From contig JASJFT010000072.1 of assembly GCA_030770425.1 (NCBI GenBank), forward strand, positions 124,001 to 188,000: 64,000 bases of DNA, read 5' to 3'. Of the stretch, positions 55,009 through 64,000 are shown piece by piece. The DNA comes from Darksidea phi (Eukaryota > Ascomycota > Dothideomycetes > Pleosporales > Lentitheciaceae). The translations under genes were made by a program, and so were the position numbers. The notes below the pieces were generated by a model that was not told the DNA's origin, made no database searches, and saw nothing but the letters and a program-made list of their open reading frames with translations. Each line of letters opens with the position of its first letter. The first letter of the stretch is position 1.

Positions 55009-57519
55009 ATGTCTGGGCTAGAGGTAAGGCTGCTCCCCCCGCAAGCTATCCCATCCTGCATTGGCTGCTCTGCTCCGAGCATTGCCATCGCGGAGACGCC
55101 CGCTTCAGCGCAACAATTGGACACGATTCGCAAAACTTTTAGAAATTCGCTGACCGTGGCATGGCATCATAGGTCTTCGCTGCTGTAGCCGCCGTCGTGT
55201 CGGCGTTTCACGGCGGGGCTGACCTCGTTGCCAATATCAAGAAGAAGAATCGCCGACAGAGCAGCAACGCTGAAAACGATGACGAGGCTGAGCGCAAGAA
55301 GCTTCAAGTATCTCTTGAAACCGGAGAGTCTCAAATAGGCTTTCGGTATGCTGCCGACATGCATAAATTCGGAGATATTGTTCGTGTTGGCGATGGTCTG
55401 TTCCACCCTCACTTATCCGAAGTCCGTACGCCAGCTCCGATACTAACAACTACATACAGCCATCGCACGCGAGCGTATACTCCATATCGCTATAGTGATA
55501 CAGACGGAGATCATTATGAGTCTGCAGCTTGCCGTCAAATATGAAAATGCCGCCCTCGACATCGAAGCCCTCCACGAAGCGTCCATCATGAACCGGAAAG
55601 ACACTATAGACGCCTTAGATGAGTTGAAACAAAGGATTATCCTCAGAGGGCCCATGCCTCGGACTGTAAATGGCCTATATCAACCATTAAGTGATGCGGA
55701 ATCCTCTGTTGACTCTATGTCGTCTGTGCGGTCGTCGCGGAGTTCAATACCAAGAAGCCCTGTTCCAGACAGCTGTGCCCCCAGAGCAGCCAGCGTGCTT
55801 CCGGAAGGATCTCCTCAAGATGAGAAGCCCGCCTTAGCCCGTTGCTTTGCTGGGCAATCCAAGCACATCGGACCCTCTATTAGTGCAACCAACCCCCACT
55901 TGCCTGCAGCTTCAGAAAGCCCTAACTTTCACCCGGCACTAGAACACTTACTTCGAGGAAAAGGACCGGAAGAACGTGCAGCAATCATGAAGGATATCGA
56001 TGAGATCATCGCTGCCTACCAGGGCTTGTCGGTAGAGGGTGACAGAGCAGAAGCTTTGGCTATGCTTACCGGTCGGGAGAATACTTCGAAACGAGACACA
56101 CTCGCTGTGCTGAATGGCGGATACAACTACCAACGCGACACAATGGACCTGAATCGCGATGCCCTTCGACTGCTCGGCGAACTTCCACCGGCGTCTGGAG
56201 TGAGCCACGAAAATTCGGAATATCCTGCTCATGTACACAACATTTTCGATCGGAAACATGAAGCTAAAGAACGCAGGTTGAGCGATTGGATTGAGCGCCC
56301 ACAACCCGCTCCCATAAGCTCGCGCTGGTCAACTACGTCTGCTGGAAGCTGTTCAATCTACTCACAGAACACAATATGCTCAGATGCGCCTTCATTATAC
56401 CGACACAATTCCGGCTCGTCCGGTGGATCACCAGTATCGCCTACTCTGCCGGATTTCAAACCGCCCTTCTACTCGCAGAACTATCCAAATTCGGTATACT
56501 CCACGAATTCTACGGCCCCGTTCTGGGGAATGGATCGCCTTCAAAACCCGCCTAATATGTCACACTCATCGTCACGGACAAACACACCACCCGCTGGGCC
56601 CACGACACCGTTGTCGGAACTTCCACGCGTTTTCACGCCCCCGAGCACGCCTTTTGCCGCCGCACATCGACCGCGGACTCCTATCAAGGACGGCAAGGAT
56701 GGCCTAACAGCAGGTCGCACACGCGTGCACTTAGTACCCCAGGACGAATACATGCACAGAGCCGATCGCTCCGTCAAACTACCATCTTTACTCAATCTAA
56801 AGACATCCACGTCTAACACCAGCCTCAAGAAACCCACAAACACTGCAAAACAACTTCCCCAAGTCCCCATCACCCCGACCATGGCCAATCCCACTCCTGT
56901 CGCCGCCGGTCTCGACAAGATGATGGATGGACGCCCCTGCAAAGACAACAACTACTGGGGTTTCTGCAAAGGCGCATGGGCAACACGCGAAGACCTCAAG
57001 AAAGGACTCGCTCTAGAGACACGCCCAGAGGGCATGTACAGCACGTCGCAAATCTGGCAATGCAAACACTGCTGCTTCGAAGGCGCATCCTTCGCCAACC
57101 CCAACCCTACCAAACGCAACAAAAAAGACGTTGTCGTCGACCCCCACATCTACAACTCCGCCGTCGGCGTCCGCTACCGCTGGCTCTTCCTCGCCAAATC
57201 TCATGTCAAGAAGAAGACTTTCAGCAACGCGGATCCCGTCAAAATGGCTACCCTCCACAAGAAGCAAGCTGGCGGTGTTGCTGCTGTTGATGATGGCGAT
57301 TGCAGCTTTGGATGCGTCATCTGTAGTGTCGAGGGTAGTGTTACAGGCATCTATGGCAATGTGGAGACGCTGATGAATCATATTTTTATGGAGCATGTGC
57401 GTTCAGGAAGTATGACTGAGCAGACTATGGCAAGGAGTAAGTGTATTTTGGGGCGCACGGCGGGGGCGGATGAGGAGTGGGATATTAATGTTGCGAAGGA
57501 AGATATGCTGCTTTTTTGA
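55009..57519 (+). CDS. 765-aa protein: HeLo/SesA-like helical N-terminus and Cys-rich C-terminal domain
   Basis: Three exons: 55009-55023, 55173-55395, 55460-57519. A 15-nt first exon gives MSGLE, followed in phase by VFAAVAAVVSAFHGGADLVA, a start characteristic of fungal helical domains placed in front of NLR-like and related proteins. The next ~100 residues are helical and charged. A disordered Ser/Pro region spans ~130-570. From ~573 to the end is a compact Cys/Trp/His-rich domain (CKDNNYWGFCKGAW, IWQCKHCCFEGASF, CSFGCVICSVEG, LMNHIFMEHV), probably metal-binding; the last element resembles a C2H2-type finger. I recognise no named family. The donor of intron 2 is GTCTGT, not ideal, but the frame closes and the ERILHIAIVIQTEIIM continuation is protein-like. 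Confidence 0.75.
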
Positions 57520-59381
57520 ACTGCGTAAATGTTGCCCCGCTCGATGCATTTAGCCTTGCACTTCCCTCTTCTTCTCTTGGTCCTTGGGTGCTGGCTGGAT
57601 GTTTGAGCAACTAGGTACCATGACTTTTTCTTTTTGGTAAAGGGTCTCGGGTTTGGGCTGTGGGCGGTTTCTTCAATTTGGAAACGCAGCGCTTTTTTCC
57701 CCCCTCCCCTTTTTGTTATTGGCTTGTTTATGGCGGTCTTTGCTCCTTCAGATTGTCTTCCATTTTGATAGCGATATTAGCGCACTAGTTAAAGAGATAC
57801 CCTTCCCTCGTTGCAACACCATTCTCCTTCGCTACATGTAACTAGGAACTCCTTAATGCCACATAGTCTACATAATCCAGCATGACTTTATTTAGCAGAG
57901 AATTGTATTTCGCAGTGTTGTGGAGGGCCGAAGTCTGGAGACGTTATATGGGTGTAGAACAGCGACCGGGTCAATGGCTTCTGCAGTAAGAGAGTAGTGT
58001 TTTCGTGTACGGCTCGAAAGCCTGGAATACTTTAGCTAGCTACTAAGCCTAACAATAACACATCTTCCTTAATAACCAAACTTGGAGTGTGAGTACTGCG
58101 CATAAAAGTTGCCTCTGCTTACTTTCCTTTCTGTAGGGTGTAGAACGGAAAGAGAGGCTCTTAGGTCCGCTGTTGAAAGTGCGGCGTAGACGTGCCATAA
58201 GCAAACCAGCGAGTATGCAGTGTTAATATATCTCACGAATGAAGCATGAGGAATAGAGATAAGGATTGTTCGTCAAACAGTGAAATGGGTGGTAGTAATC
58301 TATGAGGAATATGGTGTTGCTTGGCGAGTGCTACTGTGGACATCTTTGAATGATGGTGAGGTGAGTGTATTGATGTGATGGATAGGATGGGTAGTGGGGC
58401 AGATTTTGTTAAATTGCATAGCTAAAGAGCAGAACTTTTATTATAATACCCCTTTTGCATGTGGATTTACATTTTTGCTTTTTTGGCCGATACTATATAA
58501 GTACTATGACCAGGCCGAGCGAGATCTGAATCCGTACACGGTGTTGCTTACGAATAGAGAAAGTTGTGCCACATAAAATAGAATGCATCCGCATACATGT
58601 TACCAAGGAGGTGCTGCCTGATTCGTACTGGTTGTCGATAAGCCAAGTAACCGTTGAAAGAATCAGTCTGCCACTGCCCCTCGCACCTCGACCTTGTATT
58701 TGGACTTTCCAACTGCAACTTCAGTCCGCGACGCCGCATTCTTCAACGCGGCGAGCTTGTCTTCGCAAACGATATCTATCCATCCTCTGCATCTGTCTCC
58801 CAATGGTTCCTGGGCCCTTTCGCTCCTGACACAAGCATAATTAGTTGGTGGGTAGTAATATAAAGACTGCAATACGACGACCTAGTCTCCTTCGTACATT
58901 TCGAAGTCATAAGGAAAATGGTCATGCGGATTTGGAGGGACCAAGGGTCAGCATGGATATCAAATTGACGTCCGAGAATGATGACGATATTGTACCTCTC
59001 GGCCTTTCCCATGCTGAGCCTTGAGGTAAAAAGCCGTGACTCATGTAGTGAGAGTGCCCCAGGCGTCTGGTAAATGCATGTAAGGACTTTGTAAAGCCAA
59101 CCCTGCAAATTCTCTGCAAATCTGAGTGGATGCATGTTCGCACTAGTTAGGGCTAGGGGATCTATGCAGCGGGCCAGTAAAGAGCTCCCAACATATGACC
59201 TAAGCATCTACGCCGTACGTTAGCCTGACATTCACTGGGCGGTGCTGTCCCGGAGGAACAGGTATATAATGACAGCTCGCGAACATCACAATCGTATCGG
59301 CTCTCTGCTCCTTCCTTATACACACTCACGGACGCGAACACTCTTACTCCGCACCTTTTCAACTTTACCACACCTTCAACC
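57520..59381. other. accessory intergenic region with a possible gene relic
   Basis: 1.9 kb. On the minus strand at about 58660-58960 two short stretches look coding but do not join: NPHDHFPYDFEMYEGD, closed by a stop, and after a possible acceptor near 58835 a frame reading RCRGWIDIVCEDKLAALKNA. This may be a decayed gene. The 5' part is A/T-rich and empty. The last 120 bp is the leader of the hydrolase gene. Confidence 0.4.
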
Positions 59382-60128
59382 ATGTCTTCTGTTAAGCCCA
59401 CCATCGTCCTCATCTCTGGCGGATGGCACGTTCCTGCCACCTACTCAAAACTCACGGACGCGCTTAGGGCTAGTGGCTACGAAGTCCATGTTCCGCGCCT
59501 CCCTTCGATGAATGAAGTCCGGCCTCCTAACGCAGACCTGAATACGGACACTGCGCTGATCCGTTCCTATGTTGAGAGCCTTGTGGCAGCGGGCCGCAAA
59601 GTAGTCGCCATTATGCATTCGTACGGCGGCCAAGTCGGCACCAATGCTCTACATGGATTAAGCGCCGGAGGGGTGTCGCATCTCGTTTACATGAGTGCGT
59701 TCGCTCTCCCAGAGGGCGGTTCCATGGTGGGCAAGGTGAAGGAGTTCAATCACGAACAGCTCCTTCCTCTAGCTTTCGATTTTGCCGACGACAACACAGT
59801 CCTCAACCGAGACCCCAAGACCCTTCTCCTTGGGACGGCGCCCAATGTGGATGACGCCGAAATCGAGCGCTACGTCAATTCTCTTGTGCGATGGAACGGA
59901 ACATGCATGTACCAGGAGGTGGCACAGTGTGCATGGAGGGACTTTCCGGTCAGCTATATCTACACCACCCTGGACATGACTGTGCCGCTGGATTATCAAA
60001 AATCAATGGTTGAGGGGATGCAGAAGCAGGGGCGCGATGTGCAGACTTTCCAGCTGGAAACCGGGCATTGCCCCAATTTTACTGCGACGGCAGAGGTGGT
60101 GGACGTAATCAACAGGATTGTTGGTTAG
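59382..60128 (+). CDS. alpha/beta-hydrolase fold enzyme
   Basis: Single exon, 248 residues, ATG in context ACCATGTCT. The fold is recognisable: strand TIVLISGGWHVPATYSKL with oxyanion glycines, the nucleophile elbow MHSYGGQVG with S80, acid-bearing strand PVSYIYTTLDMTVPLDYQ, and ETGHCPNFT with the catalytic His near residue 233. It matches the short fungal alpha/beta hydrolases often annotated as AB-hydrolase-1 proteins, used as esterases or lactonases and frequent in metabolic gene clusters. There is no signal peptide, so it is cytosolic. The substrate is unknown. It lies beside P450 and other fragments that may be remains of such a cluster. Confidence 0.88.
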   Translation: MSSVKPTIVLISGGWHVPATYSKLTDALRASGYEVHVPRLPSMNEVRPPNADLNTDTALIRSYVESLVAAGRKVVAIMHSYGGQVGTNALHGLSAGGVSHLVYMSAFALPEGGSMVGKVKEFNHEQLLPLAFDFADDNTVLNRDPKTLLLGTAPNVDDAEIERYVNSLVRWNGTCMYQEVAQCAWRDFPVSYIYTTLDMTVPLDYQKSMVEGMQKQGRDVQTFQLETGHCPNFTATAEVVDVINRIVG

Positions 60129-60365
60129 ACAATGCATACGCTGGCATACCATAGGTAGCCCGTGCAGTTGGAATAGAGAACGACAGGACGCACAAGCATT
60201 CCTAAGGTGTTCAGCTCTTCGCCAGCACGGACCATGTGACGGCGGGGATCCTTTTGCTACCTCTCATAGTTGTTTGCCTTCTTTTGAGGTTTACAATAAA
60301 CAGCCTGCATCTACAATATATCTTTTTCGCAGACCGACATATGCAGTCTTATCTTAGAGGCCTAC
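60129..60365. other. short intergenic stretch
   Basis: Downstream of the hydrolase; no feature seen. Confidence 0.4.
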
Positions 60366-60640
60366 TCAACCAACCCAAGGCTTCTGACCGACCACAGTCC
60401 ACCGTGTAAACGCCCAGCATGCCCCCTGTCGGGTTTGCCTGACCACATTTGGCATCGCCTTTTCAATTGCCTGTGCCACATTCCGGTCGAGCGACTTCCG
60501 CGCAATTAATTCGTGGATCGATAAATTGCATTCATGCATGGCGAGGGCTAAACCCAGCGGGATCTTATCCTCAACAAGACCGCCTTCGTACCTTGGAGCA
60601 TCGGTAAGAATCACTTCAATTTTCCGCTTTATGAATGTGG
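60366..60640 (-). pseudogene. truncated 3' fragment of an unassigned enzyme gene
   Basis: A minus-strand frame reads IEVILTDAPRYEGGLVEDKI, then ALAMHECNLSIHELIARKSL and CWAFTRWTVVGQKPWVG to a stop at 60366. Composition is convincingly coding, but it lacks a start and any upstream exon; it ends near 60640, where an opposite-strand P450 fragment begins. The C-terminus (TRWTVVGQKP) faintly resembles SAM-dependent methyltransferases, but I cannot assign it. It could be the last exon of a gene whose other exons are destroyed. Confidence 0.4.
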
Positions 60641-60644
60641 AGAC

Positions 60645-60878
60645 ATGATGTTTGACGAAAATCCAGGGAAGATGTCATGTATAGGCAAAAATCCTAGCCT
60701 TATGGAGATTGGCGTTGCTGCCGCCCTCATTCTGAATACTTTTAACTTTGACTTTGCCCCCGGCGAGGACGGCCAGAAGATGTTTACTGAGGCCACGGAT
60801 TACTTCACTACGACACCTGGGCCATTGAGGCTCATTTTTAAGGAGAGACGGGTCCCGAAAGGTGGGCAGGTATGCTGA
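60645..60878 (+). pseudogene. C-terminal fragment of a cytochrome P450
   Basis: The frame reads GKMSCIGKNPSLMEIGVAAA, LNTFNFDFAPGEDGQKMF, and TTTPGPLRLIFKER, closing at a TGA. This is the P450 haem-ligand loop (CIGKN, with its Cys) and the last two segments of the fold. The phenylalanine/glycine approach to the loop (FxxGxRxC) is missing or altered, and no I-helix or ExxR precedes it. About 430 upstream residues of the normal protein are absent. It is a relic, not a functional enzyme. Confidence 0.65.
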
Positions 60879-61940
60879 AATACGTACATTTTCGGATCGT
60901 ATTAGGATGGGGGCAGTGGCCGTCGGGGGAAAGTACAATGCCTGATTCGTCCCCACCTGTATAAGCCTTGTTGCAACTAAACAAGGATTTCCCTAGATTA
61001 TCTTTTGTTCGTTCTGTTTCTGGAGTAGCTTATGTCTATTATAGAAACTTAGTATTTCACCTCCTTGGTTTATGCCCTTGTGACTCCAACTGGGGAAAGC
61101 AAGTAAGCCTTGTACAACTGTTTCCGGAGCTATCTCTTGTCTGCGGCAGATAAATCAACAGTCCCCACAGTGACCATGTGCGAGTTGCCCCAAAGTGCGT
61201 GATGTGGATGCCACCTAGGAAGCATCTAACGTGTCGTCGTCGAAAGCTACCCACAATCAGAAGTATTCTTTCAAGCCTTTGGAGATACATTTAAGCACAT
61301 TAGGGGCCTCAAATATCTTCGTTCTCCGCATGTAGCCGTACAACCCACGTATTCCACCTAGTCCGTATAATCCAGCCCGGCTATTATCAGGAGAGAGCTG
61401 TCCTACGAAGACAAACATAGTTGCCAATACATCAGTATCATGCAGTAAGATCGATGTTAGTCTTGGGAGTTTGGCAATGTTCTAGAAGGCCGAATCTTCG
61501 GCCCGCAGATGATTGAGAGGATGCAAAGAAAAGAACGAGGGGAGGGGGCTTAGATGTATGCAACACGGTGCGACTTTTATGTATCTGATAGCAACTTGCT
61601 CTCTTTTTGTTTTGGTGGTCCTGTTGGACATAGATGTGTACACTGCAAACTTTTAGTCTTCACGACCTTCCTTCCTTATTCATTCCAATTAAAGCATCCT
61701 AGCGCCAATTCATTCTTCACATCACTTCGTCTAGTCCATAATACTGACTCGACTAACAACCCACTTACAATAAACAACTGGAAAAAGGTAACGAAAAACG
61801 CTACAGGGTCAGTAACACTTGTTTGTAACCTCCTCCCTCCCCCCCAAATTGTTCCAAGAGCCCGCTGTTGTCGTCACCCTACTCGCTTGACAACAGGTTC
61901 ACCAAAGGGCGAGGGGAAAGCACCCGTCGTGAAAGGTTTC
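60879..61940. other. intergenic
   Basis: 1.06 kb between the P450 fragment and the stop of the HET gene. Short ORFs only, A/T-rich in places. Confidence 0.5.
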
Positions 61941-64000
61941 CTAAACAACTCTCAAAGTGCGCATCTCCCACTTCGCACCTAACCCATCCTTTCTCTCTTT
62001 ATCTATAAGCAGTGGAGGATCTCTAGGTTCAAAAAATAAGGCCTGGTACGCATTCCATATTCCCACGCGACGCCAATGCCCGTCATCTACCGCCTCAAGT
62101 AACAACCCCTCAACAAAAACACTACTAACCTGGGATATGAAGACTAGCGCGAAATTCCTTCCATCCCAACTTGGTCTGTGGCCCGAGGGGGAGTTGTCTA
62201 AGTGTATACTTATCGATTGTGGATCGAGAACTTCGAGCTCCATCTCAGACTCGTAGCAGGTATACATAGAGCTTGAAATTGACCAGCTCGTGATGTCGAT
62301 CCAGGGACAGTATCTTGTATAATCGTCCATGCGGGAGGCGTACTCCGCGAGGCTCACGTGTGTACCGTCGAAGTGGGTGAAATGTATTACGGTCCCGTGT
62401 CGTGCATACTGTTGCGTGTTTTGAGCCCCGAACCAGAGCTTGCTCTGCCCATTTTTGGGTCGCCTCGCTTTACATGCAGCCCACGACCATGATGGAAACC
62501 TGGTGTTCTGGTTCCCTCTTGGTTGCTCAGGCCCGAGAGGATACCCCTCGACCCTGAAGAGTAGCCCTCTTAGGAATGAATCAAGTTCCAAGGACTTTGA
62601 ATCCTTGTCCGAGGATAAAATCGGGATACCCCAAAAGTGCGAGAAGCGACTCCCTCTCTTGATATTGACTTCCCGGTAGGCAGTGAAGATACCCTCGAAA
62701 GCCTCCAGGATGTCATTGTTGAAGGACATCTGTCTCGAATAGTATTCTCCTAGCCGGTCGTAGATGTAATTGGGATCGCAATCACTGTCATTATACGGAA
62801 AAGCAGAGTAATCGTCCCCCTGAAGACAGGAGAAACCCTTGAGTGGAACTTCAAGGCTCTCCACAAATGTATCGCACCGACACTGAAAGTACATTTCTGA
62901 CTCTGTGAAGACTAATCGACGTCGTGAGAGCAACATTTCTTGAAAAGTCCATCCGCGGCTGTTCCACGTCGATTCCCTGATCTCTCGCCCCAGTCGCGGT
63001 AGCAGTACAAGCGTGTGTGTACCAACTCTCAGCGCATTCTGTACGCGTCGGGGAGTGTCTCCGATGCCAGGTAGGCCGCACGTAGGACCAGTCCCTGCTG
63101 AAGCGACAATGGTCAGCTCAGCGTTTGAGTAAATTTTGTCCATGCTGTGGACAAGTTGATGCACCTCATCAGCATTGCTTTGGTCGATGCAATACCGGTC
63201 TACCCACAAGTGAGGTATATCCAGTGCGCGAGCCACTATGATAGCATCCTGTATAGTCTTGGGCAAAGTTGTGGGTAATCCAAGGCCGGTAAGTGACTCC
63301 TCTAATGCTGTGTCACCCCAAGTATAGCTCAGGGCAATATATGGGCAGTCTGGGCGAGCAATGCATAGCTCCTCGCTTACGCAATCAATGAGCCGAAGGG
63401 GGGATACGGCGAGCTTGCTTTCTTTGTCACATATTCTCTCATGTGCATCCCGACAGTGTTTGAGCCATCTTTTTACCAAGCCGAAGTCAGCGTGGATGGG
63501 AAGAATTTTTCCTGGTGCGTAACGAATGCTCGGGCTGCTGTAAGCCAAGTGCGGTCGTTGACTTCGATCCGGCTTCGCGGGGATCCATATACAAATGTCT
63601 ATGAATAAGCAGGGGCTATACCGTTCAGTTTCGGAGTTCCACATATCGAGGTAGCGGAGAGAGACTTCGTGTTTCCCATCATCGTGAAGAAGAGGCGCCA
63701 GCTCAAGACACAGATGGCAATTTTCCTGAAGAAGAGGCGCCAGCTGAAAACACAGATGGCAATTTTCCTGAAGAGATTGTTTTGCGATTTTGACAGATCG
63801 GTTTCTGTTTCTCTGTTCCCTGTACCAGCTCCTCTCGAAAACGGGCTCCTCCAAGAACGCTTCCAGAGCCAGAGCAAAGGACCGACATCGTTTGCATAGT
63901 TTGACCTTTGTCCTGATGTTCCTGCGTACGGATTCTGCAAATATTCTTGTCTTGATGAACGATTCGAGCGTCGCTCGCTTAGTGTACAACGTGATCGCCT
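61941..64000 (-). CDS. HET-domain protein, 5' end beyond the window
   Basis: The minus-strand frame is open from 61941 to the window edge (~686 codons), and no ATG is available near the 5' end, so the start lies outside. The N-terminal region has KLCKRCRSFALALEAFLEEP and a CHLC motif present twice. The HET core follows: RLIDCVSEELCIARPDCPYI, IALSYTWGD (signature), LPKTIQDAIIVARALDIPHL, WVDRYCIDQSNADEVHQLVH, IYSNAELTIVASAG, and STWNSRGWTFQEMLLSRRRL. The C-terminal part (FPSWSWAACKA) is typical of the family. HET proteins mediate heterokaryon-incompatibility and other non-self cell-death responses. The partner is unknown. An in-frame 42-bp duplication is described separately. Confidence 0.9.
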   Translation of the reverse strand, partial: AITLYTKRATLESFIKTRIFAESVRRNIRTKVKLCKRCRSFALALEAFLEEPVFERSWYREQRNRNRSVKIAKQSLQENCHLCFQLAPLLQENCHLCLELAPLLHDDGKHEVSLRYLDMWNSETERYSPCLFIDICIWIPAKPDRSQRPHLAYSSPSIRYAPGKILPIHADFGLVKRWLKHCRDAHERICDKESKLAVSPLRLIDCVSEELCIARPDCPYIALSYTWGDTALEESLTGLGLPTTLPKTIQDAIIVARALDIPHLWVDRYCIDQSNADEVHQLVHSMDKIYSNAELTIVASAGTGPTCGLPGIGDTPRRVQNALRVGTHTLVLLPRLGREIRESTWNSRGWTFQEMLLSRRRLVFTESEMYFQCRCDTFVESLEVPLKGFSCLQGDDYSAFPYNDSDCDPNYIYDRLGEYYSRQMSFNNDILEAFEGIFTAYREVNIKRGSRFSHFWGIPILSSDKDSKSLELDSFLRGLLFRVEGYPLGPEQPRGNQNTRFPSWSWAACKARRPKNGQSKLWFGAQNTQQYARHGTVIHFTHFDGTHVSLAEYASRMDDYTRYCPWIDITSWSISSSMYTCYESEMELEVLDPQSISIHLDNSPSGHRPSWDGRNFALVFISQVSSVFVEGLLLEAVDDGHWRRVGIWNAYQALFFEPRDPPLLIDKERKDGLGAKWEMRTLRVV
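63685..63768 (-). repeat. in-frame 42-bp tandem duplication in the HET gene
   Basis: The segment starting TGAAGAAGAGGCGCCAGCT at 63685 recurs at 63727 with two or three differences. It encodes 14 residues twice (QENCHLCFQLAPLL / QENCHLCLELAPLL), doubling a CxxC motif. The frame is kept, so the copy could be functional. Confidence 0.9.

Overview
This is a 64 kb piece of a nuclear genome from a filamentous ascomycete. The evidence is short introns (about 45-185 bp, GT..AG, often with CTAAC/CTGAC-like branch points), dense genes on both strands, and typically Pezizomycotina families (HeLo, HET, CFEM-like, fungal M35-like peptidase). The gene set suggests Dothideomycetes, possibly Pleosporales, but that is inference from general familiarity and not proven by the sequence.

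Layout. 1-26.7 kb is mostly a housekeeping region: the 3' end of IES6, GOT1, a CFEM-like GPI protein, 60S RPL7, a Pho85-type cyclin after a long pyrimidine-rich leader, a NAPE-PLD-like metallo-hydrolase, prephenate dehydrogenase (TYR1), 40S RPS14, a metallophosphoesterase, a HeLo-domain protein with a degenerate kinase domain, profilin, an unassigned two-exon gene and a secreted HExxH peptidase. 27.3-35.1 kb is an accessory island: a 99/112-bp tandem array, a secreted proline-repeat protein, a repeat-derived TA-rich tract, a frameshifted gene relic and a start-less fragment resembling the N-terminus of a killer-toxin-like chitinase. 36.7-57.5 kb returns to conserved genes: an SR-type RNA-binding protein, a CDK11-like kinase, NDUFAF7, an anoctamin, a large C2H2 protein with a hidden mitochondrial-type first exon, an AFG2-like AAA ATPase, a serine-rich disordered protein and a large protein with a HeLo/SesA-like start and a Cys-rich C-terminus. 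57.5-64 kb is accessory again: an alpha/beta hydrolase, two truncated gene fragments (one a cytochrome P450 tail) that abut, and a HET-domain gene running off the window.

Genes were rebuilt by joining exons across introns whose phases agree. Each multi-exon model listed closes in frame. There is no operon-like organisation. Three head-to-head pairs (TYR1/RPS14, CDK11-like/NDUFAF7, C2H2 protein/AFG2) have 188-261 bp between start codons and probably share promoter DNA. Two genes link to fungal non-self or cell-death biology (HeLo-pseudokinase, HET), and a third (the HeLo/SesA-like protein) may. No tRNA, rRNA or CRISPR array was recognised. The most unusual items are the MLKL-like HeLo-pseudokinase and the secreted-protein/chitinase-relic island beside the tandem array.
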